Source: Nostoc sp. FACHB-152
GTDB lineage: Bacteria; Cyanobacteriota; Cyanobacteriia; Cyanobacteriales; Nostocaceae
Reading direction: 5' to 3'
Length of the DNA: 42,713 bases
NCBI RefSeq assembly: GCF_014697475.1
Contig: NZ_JACJRV010000061.1
Span: 1 to 42,713, forward strand
Below the pieces are notes generated by a model, which searched no databases, was not told where the DNA came from, and saw only the letters and a list, made by a program, of their open reading frames with translations. The stretch's first letter is position 1; each line of letters begins with the position of its first letter. Below, in pieces: positions 27,173 to 35,953 of the stretch. A program made the translations under genes and the position numbers.

Positions 27173-27903
27173 TCTAAATTAACTTGTTTGAGTAGCTCGC
27201 TCCAAGCTGATAAAATTTTTGGATCTTTGTTTTTAGGATTTTGCAAATTTTCTCCTAAACTGGTCAAAGCATCATACCAAATACCATGTTCAGCAAAAAA
27301 AATAGCTTTTTCTAATGGTGTTTTAGCGGCTGCAAGTTGTTGTTGCGATGATGAATTCAGAGCCACTTGTGTCATTGAACCTTGAACATAAACAGCATTA
27401 GATGGCTTGTCAGGATCGCAATAAATCGAAAAAGTCCAACGGTACGATTTACCAGCTAATAAAGGTTTTGTCGGTTGTACAGGTAGCCTGAAAATTCCTG
27501 CTTCGGTTTCTGGCGGATTAAATTTTGTATGATAAATGTAATTATCTGCTTCGTCTTGAATGACAAACTCAACAGGGAGTTTGGGTGTTAATTTATCAGG
27601 TACAAGAAACCAAAACGTTGGGGTTTGAGATGCTGATTGTCCCCAGACTAATTGCTTATTTTCTGTCTTAGTTATAGGTACTAAAGCTGTCAGAGTTTCA
27701 TACTGTTTGCAGGAACCGCGACTACCTCCACCTCTACGTCTTCCTGTGGGTTCTCCTGGCTTTTCTTCTACTTTTGGTGCAACATATGTAATTTTGTTTG
27801 TAGATGTTAAGGTTTGAGCTTGTACATCCCAATTATTAGCAGGATTTAAAATACTCAAGGTAAGCGCAGATACTAGGGTAGTAGTGTGAAGTACCTTTTT
27901 CAT
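27169..27903 (-). CDS. Exported DUF928 protein
   Basis: This is a 244-residue protein with signal peptide [18 protein letters not shown]. The mature part has an Arg/Gly-rich patch ([13 protein letters not shown]), then the DUF928 core: [42 protein letters not shown] and a C-terminal helical part ([20 protein letters not shown]). DUF928 has no assigned function. Its order of a beta-sandwich followed by helices suggests a periplasmic binding or scaffold protein. It is the last gene of the sigma/DUF1822/CHAT-CHASE2 operon, 71 bp after it, and its stop shares CTAG with the stop of the convergent AAA-WD40 gene. Confidence 0.88.
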   Translation of the reverse strand: MKKVLHTTTLVSALTLSILNPANNWDVQAQTLTSTNKITYVAPKVEEKPGEPTGRRRGGGSRGSCKQYETLTALVPITKTENKQLVWGQSASQTPTFWFLVPDKLTPKLPVEFVIQDEADNYIYHTKFNPPETEAGIFRLPVQPTKPLLAGKSYRWTFSIYCDPDKPSNAVYVQGSMTQVALNSSSQQQLAAAKTPLEKAIFFAEHGIWYDALTSLGENLQNPKNKDPKILSAWSELLKQVNLD

Positions 27904-27974
27904 AAGAATAATTAATTAGTAAGGATTCAGAATTCTGAATTTTTATAGCTAAGTTATTACTACACTTACCTTAC

Positions 27975-30314
27975 CTATAGTTTCTGTAATTTTATGCAAA
28001 CTACTAAAAATACAGTACTACTAAGTAGTAAACCAATCATCGGTGGTACTAAAGGTATCCACCCGCCTTGAGTCAACAGAATCGCGCAAAGTCCAAATAG
28101 GGTTACAGATGTTATGGTTACAGCAATACTGATAAAAGCTGGTTTGCGAAGATACCAAGCTAGTAAACTACCTGTCAACGACCAACCCCAAACCCAGCAA
28201 ATATCAGCCCATTGTTTCCAAACCCATAGCAAAGGTCTTTGGTCTAAAGCAGCACTAATGATTTCGCTGACCATCTGTGCTTGAATAATTACGCCTGGAA
28301 CTATTTCTGAAGGGTTTTTTCCATCTGGTGTATACCAGTAATCGCTACTACTATTACTGGTGACACCAATCAAAATAATCCGGTTTTTTAGGGCATTGGG
28401 GTTAATTTGTCCGTTCAAGACTTGGCTGAGGGAAACTTGAGGTGCGATCGCTTCTACGGAAGGCGAAAAACGATAATTTAGTAAAATCTGGCTACCTTGG
28501 TCATCTATAGACTGATAACCGCCAGTGCGATTTTGTAATCGGGGAAAAGTTTTATTTCCCAGTTGCAAATCCCAATTTTGGTTAAATTTAGCTGTAATTC
28601 CCTGCTGTTTTAAATAAATAAATGCTAACTGCACACTAAAAGCAGAAGCCGCAGTACAACTTGACGAAATCGGGTTAGGAGTCATCGCCAACAAATGGCG
28701 ACGGAGTACACCATCGTTATCTTCAACAAAATCGCTAAAACCTAGCCTTGTTTCTGGTATTTCCGGTGGAGGTGAAATACCTGTAGGGTCGTATTTCGGG
28801 TCAGGACGTTTACAAATTGCAAAAAAGCGATCGCTTTTTTGCATCCGCTTGGCTAGTTCTGGGTATTTGGCATTTACAGAAAAATCTCGGTATATATCTA
28901 GACCAATCGCTGCTGGCTGATATTGTTCTAGTTTCGCTAGAAGCAGATTCAGAGATTTGTCAGATAAGGAACCTTGGCGAGGTTCATTTCCCTGTGCTTG
29001 AATATCTTGGTCAGTAATAGTTATTACTAACAACCGCGAGTCTGGCTGTTCTTTGGGTCGCAGTCGCATTAACTGGTCGAAAGCTTCTAATTCTAGCGGT
29101 TGCAGTCCACCCAATAACCTGATTAATACAATAATAAAAGTCACGCTGAAGCTAGTTAAAAAAACTGCTGGTAATTGCCTGAAATTAGGACGCGGTAGCT
29201 GTAAACTCAACCGACCACCGCAGAAATCTTGCCAATTAGGGGGAATTTCGGCTGGATTTTGGCAAATCACAGGTAGCCAAGTAGCGCAGGGAAAATCATG
29301 TTCTAGAGATTGTAATCTTTCTCTTGCCTCCCTGACGGCTGCATATAAAGTTTTGCCTTGAGAAAAAAGTGCTAAAAAGTACTTCAAAAATTCCTGCGCT
29401 ACCCGGTCTGGTACGGGTTCGCGCATGACAATTACCTGGGGTAAATGTAAATCGGCTAAATCTTGGGCTAATCCCAAACCATCACAAGAGTTAAAAATTG
29501 CCAACTGTAAACCTTGAGCGATCGCCTTTTGTAAACCATACTTTAATTGGTCAATAGTTAAACTTTCCCCAGAATTTAGGAAAATTCGCCCTTTTCCTTG
29601 ACTGGAACTATGTCCAGCAAAAAAAAGAATGTCCCAACCTGATTCCCATAAATGTTCTGTAAGTTGTGAACGGTTGGCTTCAACTAAAAACTTGAGTTCA
29701 ACATTAGGTAATTGTCGGAGCAAATTTTGGTCTTTTTCGATATCAATGCCGTGGCGATCGCCTAAAATTGCTAATATTCTGACTTTACCTTTACTCTTTT
29801 TAGAATTCGTCTTCACAGAACGCGCATATTCTGGTGGACTCAGGGCAATTTCAGCTTGTGGGTAATCACTAAAAAAATGCCACAGACACCAAGGAAGCTT
29901 TAAAACCTGCTCAGATTCAGCAGTAATTATGCAACGAATTTCTTCTTTTGGTGAGAGTTGGGTACGTAGCTTGCGGTCAATATTCAGAAATAGTGGACTA
30001 TTCAGCCATATATTTAGACTGTCTTGTAATTCTTGGCAGAGATGGTCAAACTCCGCTTGAGAAATATGGGTAATATCTTCTTCATCAATTTCAAAGTCTG
30101 CAATGTTACCACTACGCCAGCCCAAACTAGCATACAAAGTTATATACATTTGTTGCCAACGTTGATAAAGATGCTCCAATTGTGGTGCAGCAGGTAATCC
30201 ACCTGTAAACTGCATAGGAGTAGGAGTATCCGTTTGCCAAAGTTGAGCAATGACCGTGGGAAAGCCTTGCTGTAAGTTTCCTTTTCCTAAGTTGAGGACG
30301 ATCAGTTTACTCAT
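27975..30314 (-). CDS. Membrane CHAT-CHASE2 protein
   Basis: This 779-residue protein combines an N-terminal cytosolic CHAT (caspase-like) domain (about 150-355) with a C-terminal membrane sensor. The presumed catalytic pair is His235 in FFAGHSS and Cys277 in FNSCDG. A transmembrane helix (about 382-402) leads into a periplasmic CHASE2 sensor (about 405-690: RLLVITITDQDIQAQ, LLAKLEQYQPAAIGLDIYRD, NRIILIGVTSNSSSDYWYTP). Three closely spaced C-terminal helices (about 693-775) follow. CHASE2 domains usually feed kinases or cyclases, so coupling to CHAT implies that a periplasmic signal controls a protease-like output (inference). It starts at ATG 30314, 126 bp after the DUF1822 gene. The spacer contains a repeat element. 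All key residues are present. Confidence 0.92.
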   Translation of the reverse strand: MSKLIVLNLGKGNLQQGFPTVIAQLWQTDTPTPMQFTGGLPAAPQLEHLYQRWQQMYITLYASLGWRSGNIADFEIDEEDITHISQAEFDHLCQELQDSLNIWLNSPLFLNIDRKLRTQLSPKEEIRCIITAESEQVLKLPWCLWHFFSDYPQAEIALSPPEYARSVKTNSKKSKGKVRILAILGDRHGIDIEKDQNLLRQLPNVELKFLVEANRSQLTEHLWESGWDILFFAGHSSSQGKGRIFLNSGESLTIDQLKYGLQKAIAQGLQLAIFNSCDGLGLAQDLADLHLPQVIVMREPVPDRVAQEFLKYFLALFSQGKTLYAAVREARERLQSLEHDFPCATWLPVICQNPAEIPPNWQDFCGGRLSLQLPRPNFRQLPAVFLTSFSVTFIIVLIRLLGGLQPLELEAFDQLMRLRPKEQPDSRLLVITITDQDIQAQGNEPRQGSLSDKSLNLLLAKLEQYQPAAIGLDIYRDFSVNAKYPELAKRMQKSDRFFAICKRPDPKYDPTGISPPPEIPETRLGFSDFVEDNDGVLRRHLLAMTPNPISSSCTAASAFSVQLAFIYLKQQGITAKFNQNWDLQLGNKTFPRLQNRTGGYQSIDDQGSQILLNYRFSPSVEAIAPQVSLSQVLNGQINPNALKNRIILIGVTSNSSSDYWYTPDGKNPSEIVPGVIIQAQMVSEIISAALDQRPLLWVWKQWADICWVWGWSLTGSLLAWYLRKPAFISIAVTITSVTLFGLCAILLTQGGWIPLVPPMIGLLLSSTVFLVVCIKLQKL

Positions 30315-30320
30315 AATTTA

Positions 30321-30427
30321 TCTCACGCAGAGGCGCAGAGAATAAGAGTTGAGGAGAGTATTTCATATTTTACTTGAGCAACACCAAACTCCTTATCTCC
30401 TCCGCGTCTCTGCGTCTCTGCGTGAAA
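30321..30427. repeat. Inverted repeat of CGCAGAG-type units
   Basis: Bases 30321-30341 (core CACGCAGAGGCGCAGAG) and 30407-30427 (core CTCTGCGTCTCTGCGTG) are reverse complements at 19 of 21 positions, with a 65-bp spacer. Such CGCAGAGACGCAGAG palindromes are scattered through filamentous cyanobacterial genomes. It lies inside the operon between the DUF1822 and CHAT-CHASE2 genes and may attenuate or process the mRNA. A weaker half-copy is near 32811-32830. Confidence 0.7.
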
Positions 30428-30440
30428 CAATACCCAATTA

Positions 30441-31577
30441 TTAACTTTCAAACTCCTCCATAAAATTGAAATCATCTAAAACAACCTGAAGACTAAACCG
30501 TGTATTTTGCGGACATTTAAAGCGTTTGAGTTGAATTGAGTTATCTGTTTCCCTGGCTTGTACTGATTGGACAATTTCTCCAGCCGCAGAAATTAATGCC
30601 AAACTAATATTTCTAGGTAGATAGAAATCGCGTTCTTTATTATATAGTTGAACACGAATTCCTACTCTCCCATCTAATTCTGCTGTCAAGGTCAACATTA
30701 AAACTACAGCTTGATTTGGTAACTGAATTTCCTTAACTCGTTGGATTGATTGCTCTGCTGCATCAGCAACCTGACGAAAGCTAAAAGCGAAATCTGGCTG
30801 TGTACCCAAGAAACTTTCTATGGTTTGCCAGTTATCTGCAATTATATTTTGAAACCACTGACGCAAGTTGACAAGTGGTGTCTTTTGTGTAAACCTTTGT
30901 GGCCAGTCTTCTCTGTTTAACAAGGCTCCCCAGATTTCAAAGGGCAATTCTAGGCGAGGATTAGTAATTGTAGGACTTGTTAATCTTTGCCAGAGATTTT
31001 CTATTTGAGCAGCTGATAAAACTGGCAAAGAAGCTAGTGCTGTTCGTGTTTGTTCTTCAGGATATAGTTGACGTACTACCCAAAGCACATTTAAATCTTC
31101 AATCATTTGAGTAGCATCTAAAGAGTAAGTCCGTTCTTGGGAATTGTAACTACCTTGATTTTTTAATTGCTCGTGGGTAGTATAGCCCCAAATTCTCATC
31201 CACTCACCATCGGGATTAACTTGTACTGCTAAGTAATAATCTCCTGCCCATTGAGGAATATCTATCCATTCTTGGGGTACAGAAAATTCTCTCGTTTCTA
31301 AGCTTTTATCTGGAATTAAAATCAAGCGTTTTGTATCGATATTTATAGCAGTACCATTAACAAATTCCCAAGTTATAGGTAATGTCTCAATAGTAGCTTC
31401 TGGTACATATTCTGTTTGCAACCAAGGCAGAAAAGTACTGACACATACTTGATTAAGAAAAACATTCCAACGACCACGGGGACTCACGCTAGACTGGCTT
31501 TGCTGCCAAGATTGATTTTGAATTTCAGGAGATACATCCAACCACAGTTGAGTTGGCGGAACACAGAATGATGACAT
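30441..31577 (-). CDS. DUF1822 family protein
   Basis: This 378-residue soluble protein has no signal peptide. Family landmarks are PPTQLWLDVSPEIQ near the start, SPRGRWNVFLNQVCVSTFLPWLQ, and repeated 'WAGDYYLAVQVNPDGEWMRI' type strands (about 128-150). A C-terminal beta-region (about 285-370) contains GRVGIRVQLYNKERDFYLP and FSLQVVLDDFNFMEEFES. The function is unknown. The gene starts two bases after the sigma-like gene's stop, and its ribosome-binding site AAGGAG (31586-31591) lies inside that gene's last codons. Translation is therefore probably coupled and a partnership with the sigma factor or the CHAT-CHASE2 protein is likely (inference). Confidence 0.9.
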   Translation of the reverse strand: MSSFCVPPTQLWLDVSPEIQNQSWQQSQSSVSPRGRWNVFLNQVCVSTFLPWLQTEYVPEATIETLPITWEFVNGTAINIDTKRLILIPDKSLETREFSVPQEWIDIPQWAGDYYLAVQVNPDGEWMRIWGYTTHEQLKNQGSYNSQERTYSLDATQMIEDLNVLWVVRQLYPEEQTRTALASLPVLSAAQIENLWQRLTSPTITNPRLELPFEIWGALLNREDWPQRFTQKTPLVNLRQWFQNIIADNWQTIESFLGTQPDFAFSFRQVADAAEQSIQRVKEIQLPNQAVVLMLTLTAELDGRVGIRVQLYNKERDFYLPRNISLALISAAGEIVQSVQARETDNSIQLKRFKCPQNTRFSLQVVLDDFNFMEEFES

Positions 31578-31579
31578 AG

Positions 31580-32797
31580 TTACAGCTCCTTTGAGGAATG
31601 AGGTTCTAAATTAGTGAAATAATTCTGTAACCATTCCTCTAATATTGCACTAATATGTTTAACCACGTTGGAAGTCGGAGAAATATGCATTGTTTCTTGA
31701 CTCCATTTGGTGATCGCTAGTAATAATGTTTCTCTAGTTTTCGCCAATTGCCGCGATACTTGATATTGCTGGATTTGCTGCTGTTTAGCAATTTGTTGTT
31801 GAGTCAGTCCTTTTTGATAGTACAATTGCAGCAATTGTTGTGATTGGAGAGGCAGTTTTTCCAACGTAGTAATTAATAAATTCTGGATTTCTTGTTGTTG
31901 ATTTTTGTGAGTTTCGGCTTCTTCTTGGGCAATTAAATCTGCTAATAAAGATTCATTTAGAGTAGTGTCGGGTAAATCATCTTGTAATTCACTATCTACT
32001 TGACCTGTTTTAGGAACATTGAGTGAAGAAACCACAGGATATAAATAAGAACGTGCGTATTTTGCAGATGACAATAGCCATTTTTCTATAGCTTGGGCGT
32101 TGGATTCTGTGCCTGGGGAGTTAAGTTGTGTTAAGCGATCGCAGTTGTAGAGTTGAGCAATTTTTTCCCATGTATCTTGGTCGGGTCTTTGCAACTTACG
32201 CACTCCTGGCGATTTGCCCAGAATGTAACCATCGACAAAACATTTCCAAGCTAACAAGTAACAAGCAATAGTTTCATCTGTTAGCCCAGCATTTTGTAAA
32301 GATTCCTGTAGTCGCTTACGGCTTAATTTTAGTAACAATGCCCAATCATTACAAAAATCTATTTCTTGTTTTTGACGTAAAGCATCACGAATTATATTAC
32401 CAAAAGCCACATTGCTGTAGCTTTTTAAGCTGGCTTTTTGGTCAGGATCGCAAGCTTTCAGGATTTTTGGTAATTCTGCGATCGCAATTTGAAAACAGTC
32501 AGACAAGGTACACTGTACACTAGGAATCTGAGGAATGGTTCTTTGTGTTGACCAATAACAAGTTTCTTGCAGATAAGCCGATAGATGTGCTTCCGCCAGA
32601 AAGTTAGGCTGATTTTGCCAATGTTTATGCCAGTAAGTTGCCCAAAAATTTTCTGAGTTTTTCGTTTCTAATATCTGTGACCAGCAATTTTGGATACTGC
32701 GCCGTAGTTTGGCATCATATATCCAACATTTAAAGCGATCGTCTTCAAATTGGATGAAAGTAGAAAATATTTCTAGAATATTTTGGCGAGGACGCAT
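31580..32797 (-). CDS. Sigma-70-like RNA polymerase sigma factor
   Basis: This is a 405-residue protein. A C-terminal region-4 HTH (about 308-360) is visible: LEKLPLQSQQLLQLYYQKGL, then TQQQIAKQQQIQQYQVSRQL. A divergent region-2-like segment lies near residues 125-145 (LKSYSNVAFGNIIRDAL). The long N-terminal part (1-115) and the middle insert (about 175-290) are unlike housekeeping sigma factors, so it is an atypical group 3 or 4 type factor. It starts at ATG 32797 and heads the operon with DUF1822, CHAT-CHASE2 and DUF928. It may direct its own operon or the exported CHAT/haemagglutinin pair (inference). No anti-sigma gene was recognised; DUF1822 could fill that role. Confidence 0.82.
   Translation of the reverse strand: MRPRQNILEIFSTFIQFEDDRFKCWIYDAKLRRSIQNCWSQILETKNSENFWATYWHKHWQNQPNFLAEAHLSAYLQETCYWSTQRTIPQIPSVQCTLSDCFQIAIAELPKILKACDPDQKASLKSYSNVAFGNIIRDALRQKQEIDFCNDWALLLKLSRKRLQESLQNAGLTDETIACYLLAWKCFVDGYILGKSPGVRKLQRPDQDTWEKIAQLYNCDRLTQLNSPGTESNAQAIEKWLLSSAKYARSYLYPVVSSLNVPKTGQVDSELQDDLPDTTLNESLLADLIAQEEAETHKNQQQEIQNLLITTLEKLPLQSQQLLQLYYQKGLTQQQIAKQQQIQQYQVSRQLAKTRETLLLAITKWSQETMHISPTSNVVKHISAILEEWLQNYFTNLEPHSSKEL
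31586..31591 (-). promoter_or_regulatory. Shine-Dalgarno of the DUF1822 gene inside the sigma gene
   Basis: On the minus strand AAGGAG lies within the last two sense codons before CTG-TAA of the sigma-like gene, eight bases before the DUF1822 ATG. This fixes the DUF1822 start at 31577 and indicates translational coupling. Confidence 0.75.
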
Positions 32798-33114
32798 AAA
32801 TTTAAAATTTAAACGCAGAGGTACGCAAAGTTATACCATTTCACCAAATAAATGATACCAATAATTTCTCCTCTGCTCCCTTGCGGTCTATTTGTATCAA
32901 ACTGAAAGTCAAACGCTATTACCAGGGGTCGATGGGATTAATAGAGAGTAGCGGTAATTGCTGCTGTATAAGGTTTTGAGTGACTTCGCTTTGGTTAAAT
33001 TTCTTTAGAGGCTGTCTCTAAAACGACAAACGCGGTAAAAACACTAACAAAAGTTACTGCACAATTTAAAATATTTAGGTAAGCTGGCAAAAGCAGTTTT
33101 CATCCTCAAAAAAA
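32798..33114. other. Divergent promoter region between sigma and HAD genes
   Basis: This 317-bp gap separates outward-facing genes. Near 32798-32812 is an AT-rich near-palindrome (AAATTTAAAATTT), and at 32811-32830 a partial CGCAGAG repeat unit. I see no gene or strong hairpin, and no confident -35/-10 pair. Confidence 0.5.
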
Positions 33115-33900
33115 ATGACCGCAACTAGTCCTACAATTTTAGCCTTAGACTTTGATGGAGTGATCTGTGATGGACTAATTGAATATTTTGAGGTAGCATG
33201 GCGCACTTACTGTAAAATTTGGTCGCCTGCTGACGATACTCCACCAGATGACTTAGCTTTGAGATTCTATCGCCTCCGACCTGTAATTGAAACAGGCTGG
33301 GAAATGCCTGTTTTAATTAAGGCTTTGTTAGCTGGAATTTCCGATGAACAAATTCTGCAAGAATGGACAAAAATCACTCCACAAATTCTATTAGAAGACA
33401 AGTTACAGGCTAGAGAAATTGCTACCAAACTCGACCATTTGCGGGATGAATGGATTGCTACCGACTTACAAGGCTGGCTAAGTCTGCACAAATTTTATCC
33501 AGGTGTCATCGAAAAAATCAAATTGACCCTTGTCAGTGAAATTCAGCTATTCATCATCACCACTAAAGAAGCTCGTTTTGTGCAGCAGTTGTTGCAGCAA
33601 GAAGGAGTAAATTTACCCCCAGAGGCGATTTTTGGCAAAGAAGTTAAACGCCCCAAATACGAAATTTTGCGGGAGTTAATTCAGTCTGCAAATCAACAGC
33701 CAGTTAGTTTATGGTTTGTGGAAGACAGAATCAAAACCTTGAAATTAGTCCAACAGCAAGCCGACCTAGAAGATGTAAAACTTTTCTTAGCAGATTGGGG
33801 CTATAATACGCAACCAGAAAGAAAATCTGCCCAAGATGATCAGCGAATTGGGCTATTATCGCTGTCTCAGTTTGCAAAAAGCTTCTCAGATTGGTTGTAA
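33115..33900 (+). CDS. HAD-superfamily hydrolase
   Basis: This 261-residue soluble phosphatase-like protein has HAD motif I near its start, ALDFDGVICDG, with nucleophile Asp12 and Asp14. Motif II is in LFIITTKEA, a motif III Lys is in GKEVKRPKYEIL, and motif IV is in LWFVEDRIKTL. The alpha-helical cap lies about 20-120. The substrate is unknown; phosphoglycolate-type or nucleotide phosphatases are possible. It starts at ATG 33115. A hairpin directly after the stop suggests a single-gene transcript. It shares an intergenic region with the divergent sigma operon, but no functional link is evident. Confidence 0.88.
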   Translation: MTATSPTILALDFDGVICDGLIEYFEVAWRTYCKIWSPADDTPPDDLALRFYRLRPVIETGWEMPVLIKALLAGISDEQILQEWTKITPQILLEDKLQAREIATKLDHLRDEWIATDLQGWLSLHKFYPGVIEKIKLTLVSEIQLFIITTKEARFVQQLLQQEGVNLPPEAIFGKEVKRPKYEILRELIQSANQQPVSLWFVEDRIKTLKLVQQQADLEDVKLFLADWGYNTQPERKSAQDDQRIGLLSLSQFAKSFSDWL

Positions 33901-33908
33901 AAAAATTG

Positions 33909-33938
33909 TAGAGACGCAAATTTTGCGTCTCTATATTA
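33909..33938 (+). terminator. Terminator hairpin of the HAD gene
   Basis: TAGAGACGC (33909-33917) pairs perfectly with GCGTCTCTA (33925-33933) around AAATTTT, then TATTATT. It begins nine bases after the stop codon. It also resembles dispersed GAGACGC palindromes of cyanobacteria. Confidence 0.75.
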
Positions 33939-34021
33939 TTGTCTGGTTGATAGCGATCGCACATTTATCTCTTCGCCAATTGCTCGATAAAATTCCTATG
34001 TTCAGGGGAATTTAACCCCAA

Positions 34022-34189
34022 TTACAACACCTCCAACACCCACGCCATCTGATTGTTTAGTAACGCTTCTACCTCTAACCACAATCCTGGAAATACTTGA
34101 GAGCGAGTCAGGCGATCGCCACTTTGAAGCGGGGGCAGATTTTCTAGAGGCGAATTGAATTGTGTTTGGGGTGAATATTCTCTAACCAT
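34022..34189 (-). pseudogene. Remnant of a Uma2 (DUF820) nuclease-like gene
   Basis: The minus strand encodes 55 residues from ATG 34189. Residues 14-29 (SPLENLPPLQSGDRLT) look like a Uma2 N-terminus, while 33-55 (FPGLWLEVEALLNNQMAWVL) are the typical Uma2 C-terminus. The roughly 130-residue middle, including the nuclease core, is missing, as if by in-frame internal deletion. Uma2 genes are very numerous in filamentous cyanobacteria. The product should be inactive. The flanks 33939-34021 and 34190-34363 hold no further gene that I can see. Confidence 0.6.
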
Positions 34190-34363
34190 TGAACAATTCT
34201 CATAATTTTTGGAAGAAAAAAAGACAGCCTAAACTGTTTTGAAAAACTAGATTTTACTGAGAGCTAACAGGTACTAGGTAACATTTTATGGTCAATTGAC
34301 TAATAAATTATGTCTAGAATTATATTTTATGCTTTATTAATTAAAGGCTTCGGTTAAAAATCT

Positions 34364-35539
34364 ATGCTTGACCTAACAAAATTAGCGCGACAAATGCAGG
34401 GTTTAAGTCAGCATCTATCACAAGAAGCTGTTGCTGGTCGCCAGCGTTTAGAATTAGCGCAACAACATTTAATAAACGCTTACGAACGTCAGCACGATTT
34501 AATTGAACTGCAAGAGAAATGGCGCGATCGCATTCTGTTTGCTAATGCTACCCCAATTGAACCATTAGAAACCCGCGTAGATATTCCTGTGCCGCCCAAG
34601 GTGCATACTGTGATTGCCACCGACGGTTCGCAAATTGCCCCCAGTCACCACGAAATTGCTTACTGCTATCTGTTAAATATCGGTAGAGTCGTTTTACACT
34701 ACGGTCAAAACCGTCACCCACTGCTTGATAGTTTGCCAGAAGTATTTTACCGTCCTGAAGATTTATATGTATCTCGGCAGTGGGGTATTAGAACTGAAGA
34801 ATGGATGAGTTTTTGCCGCACTTCTAGTGAAACAACAGTATTGGCAGAATTAGCTTGTGCGTCTAAGGGAGAAGGGCCAAACCTCGCAATGGTGGATGGT
34901 TCGTTAGTTTATTGGTTTTTAGAACAGTTACCGCTAGATGCACGCGATCGCATCTTAACGCCGATTTTGCAAGCTTGGCAGCAGTTGCGGGAAGCTGGAA
35001 TTCCATTGATGGGTTATCTTAGCGCGTCGCGTAACGTTGAAGGTATCAACTTTTTGCGCTTGATGGCTTGTCCGCATACAGTACCCGATTGTGTCAGTTA
35101 TTGCCCAAACCAGTTAGAAAAAGTTCCTTGCAAAGTATTTGAACCTTTACGAGATACATCCCTGTGGTCAACGCAACTCCAACCAGGACAACGTGGCCCT
35201 TTGTGGCGGAGTAATGCGCGGATATTAGAGTTTTACGAAGGACAAAATATTTATTTTTGCTATGTCCACGTTGGGACAGAAATTGCCCGAATTGAAGTTC
35301 CAGCTTGGGTTGTAGAGAATCAGGCAATGTTTGATGAGGCTTTAGGTTTGATGCTGGCGCAAGTACAAAAAGGATATGGCTACCCAGTGGCGATCGCCGA
35401 AGCGCATAATCAAGCTGTAGTCAGAGGTGGCGATAAAGCGCGTTTCTTCGCTGTTTTAGAAAAACAAATGATTAAAGCTGGGTTGAAAAATGTCGGTACT
35501 TCTTACAAAGAAGCACGAAAACGGGGAAGTATTGCTTAA
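34364..35539 (+). CDS. NurA-domain nuclease-like protein
   Basis: This is a 391-residue protein. After an N-terminal coiled-coil (about 5-55), the NurA fold begins with VIATDGSQIAPS (Asp87) and continues with LAMVDGSLVYWFLEQ (Asp178). It also has an EVPAWV segment and a C-terminal YPVAIAEAHNQAVV carrying the conserved His. NurA is a 5'-3' exonuclease that works with the HerA translocase in archaeal double-strand break repair, with bacterial relatives in repair or defence loci. No HerA-type ATPase is in the window, so either the partner is elsewhere or the role differs. It starts at ATG 34364. The metal-binding acidic residues appear intact, so catalysis is plausible. Confidence 0.85.
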   Translation: MLDLTKLARQMQGLSQHLSQEAVAGRQRLELAQQHLINAYERQHDLIELQEKWRDRILFANATPIEPLETRVDIPVPPKVHTVIATDGSQIAPSHHEIAYCYLLNIGRVVLHYGQNRHPLLDSLPEVFYRPEDLYVSRQWGIRTEEWMSFCRTSSETTVLAELACASKGEGPNLAMVDGSLVYWFLEQLPLDARDRILTPILQAWQQLREAGIPLMGYLSASRNVEGINFLRLMACPHTVPDCVSYCPNQLEKVPCKVFEPLRDTSLWSTQLQPGQRGPLWRSNARILEFYEGQNIYFCYVHVGTEIARIEVPAWVVENQAMFDEALGLMLAQVQKGYGYPVAIAEAHNQAVVRGGDKARFFAVLEKQMIKAGLKNVGTSYKEARKRGSIA

Positions 35540-35573
35540 AATCAAGGTTTGTCACCCGCGCAGGCGTTTAACA

Positions 35574-35713
35574 GGGTGTAGGGTGTGGGGTGTGGGGACG
35601 GCGTTGGAAGAGGATTCTGACCCCTCCCAACGCAAGCACCTTTTCAAGGCGGGGCTTGCGACCCACTGGTTGTTCGATGCTCTTTCTTGCCCTACACCCA
35701 ACCCCCCACACCC
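35574..35713. repeat. G/C-skewed multi-hairpin palindromic element
   Basis: GGGTGTAGGG (35574-35583) pairs perfectly with CCCTACACCC (35690-35699), and the adjacent GGGTGTGGGG pairs with CCCCACACCC (35704-35713). Between the arms are two separate hairpins: GCGTTGG/CCAACGC (35601-35607 with about 35627-35633) and CGCAAGC/GCTTGCG (about 35631-35637 with 35654-35660), the latter containing a nested CCTT/AAGG stem. The whole could fold as a branched, cloverleaf-like structure. It is probably a miniature repeat element. The remaining gap to the next gene (35714-35953) shows nothing else. Confidence 0.6.
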
Positions 35714-35953
35714 TTCTTCTTGACCTTTTTTAATTGTCTATTGCTTTTCAGGCTGATTTGTGAGAAATTCTAGTTTAATCATTAACTACGGTAAATCAAT
35801 CGATTTTTAGTAGTTAATAAATTACATAGATAAAAAGTGGCTTGCAAGAGCTTCAACAAAGACTTCACTAACGCATCGCCTGATGATGCGCTATAGGTAA
35901 TCAACGTCTACAGAAAATTACTTGTAGCGATGTATCATATTGCCCTTTTAACT

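Noticed and set aside
30321-30427. Inverted repeat considered as the ends of an insertion sequence
   Set aside because: The 65-bp spacer cannot encode a transposase, and such CGCAGAG palindromes are dispersed repeats.
35490-35723. A 77-codon frame overlapping the end of the NurA gene
   Set aside because: It runs through the palindromic repeat element and has repeat-derived Pro/His/Ser composition.
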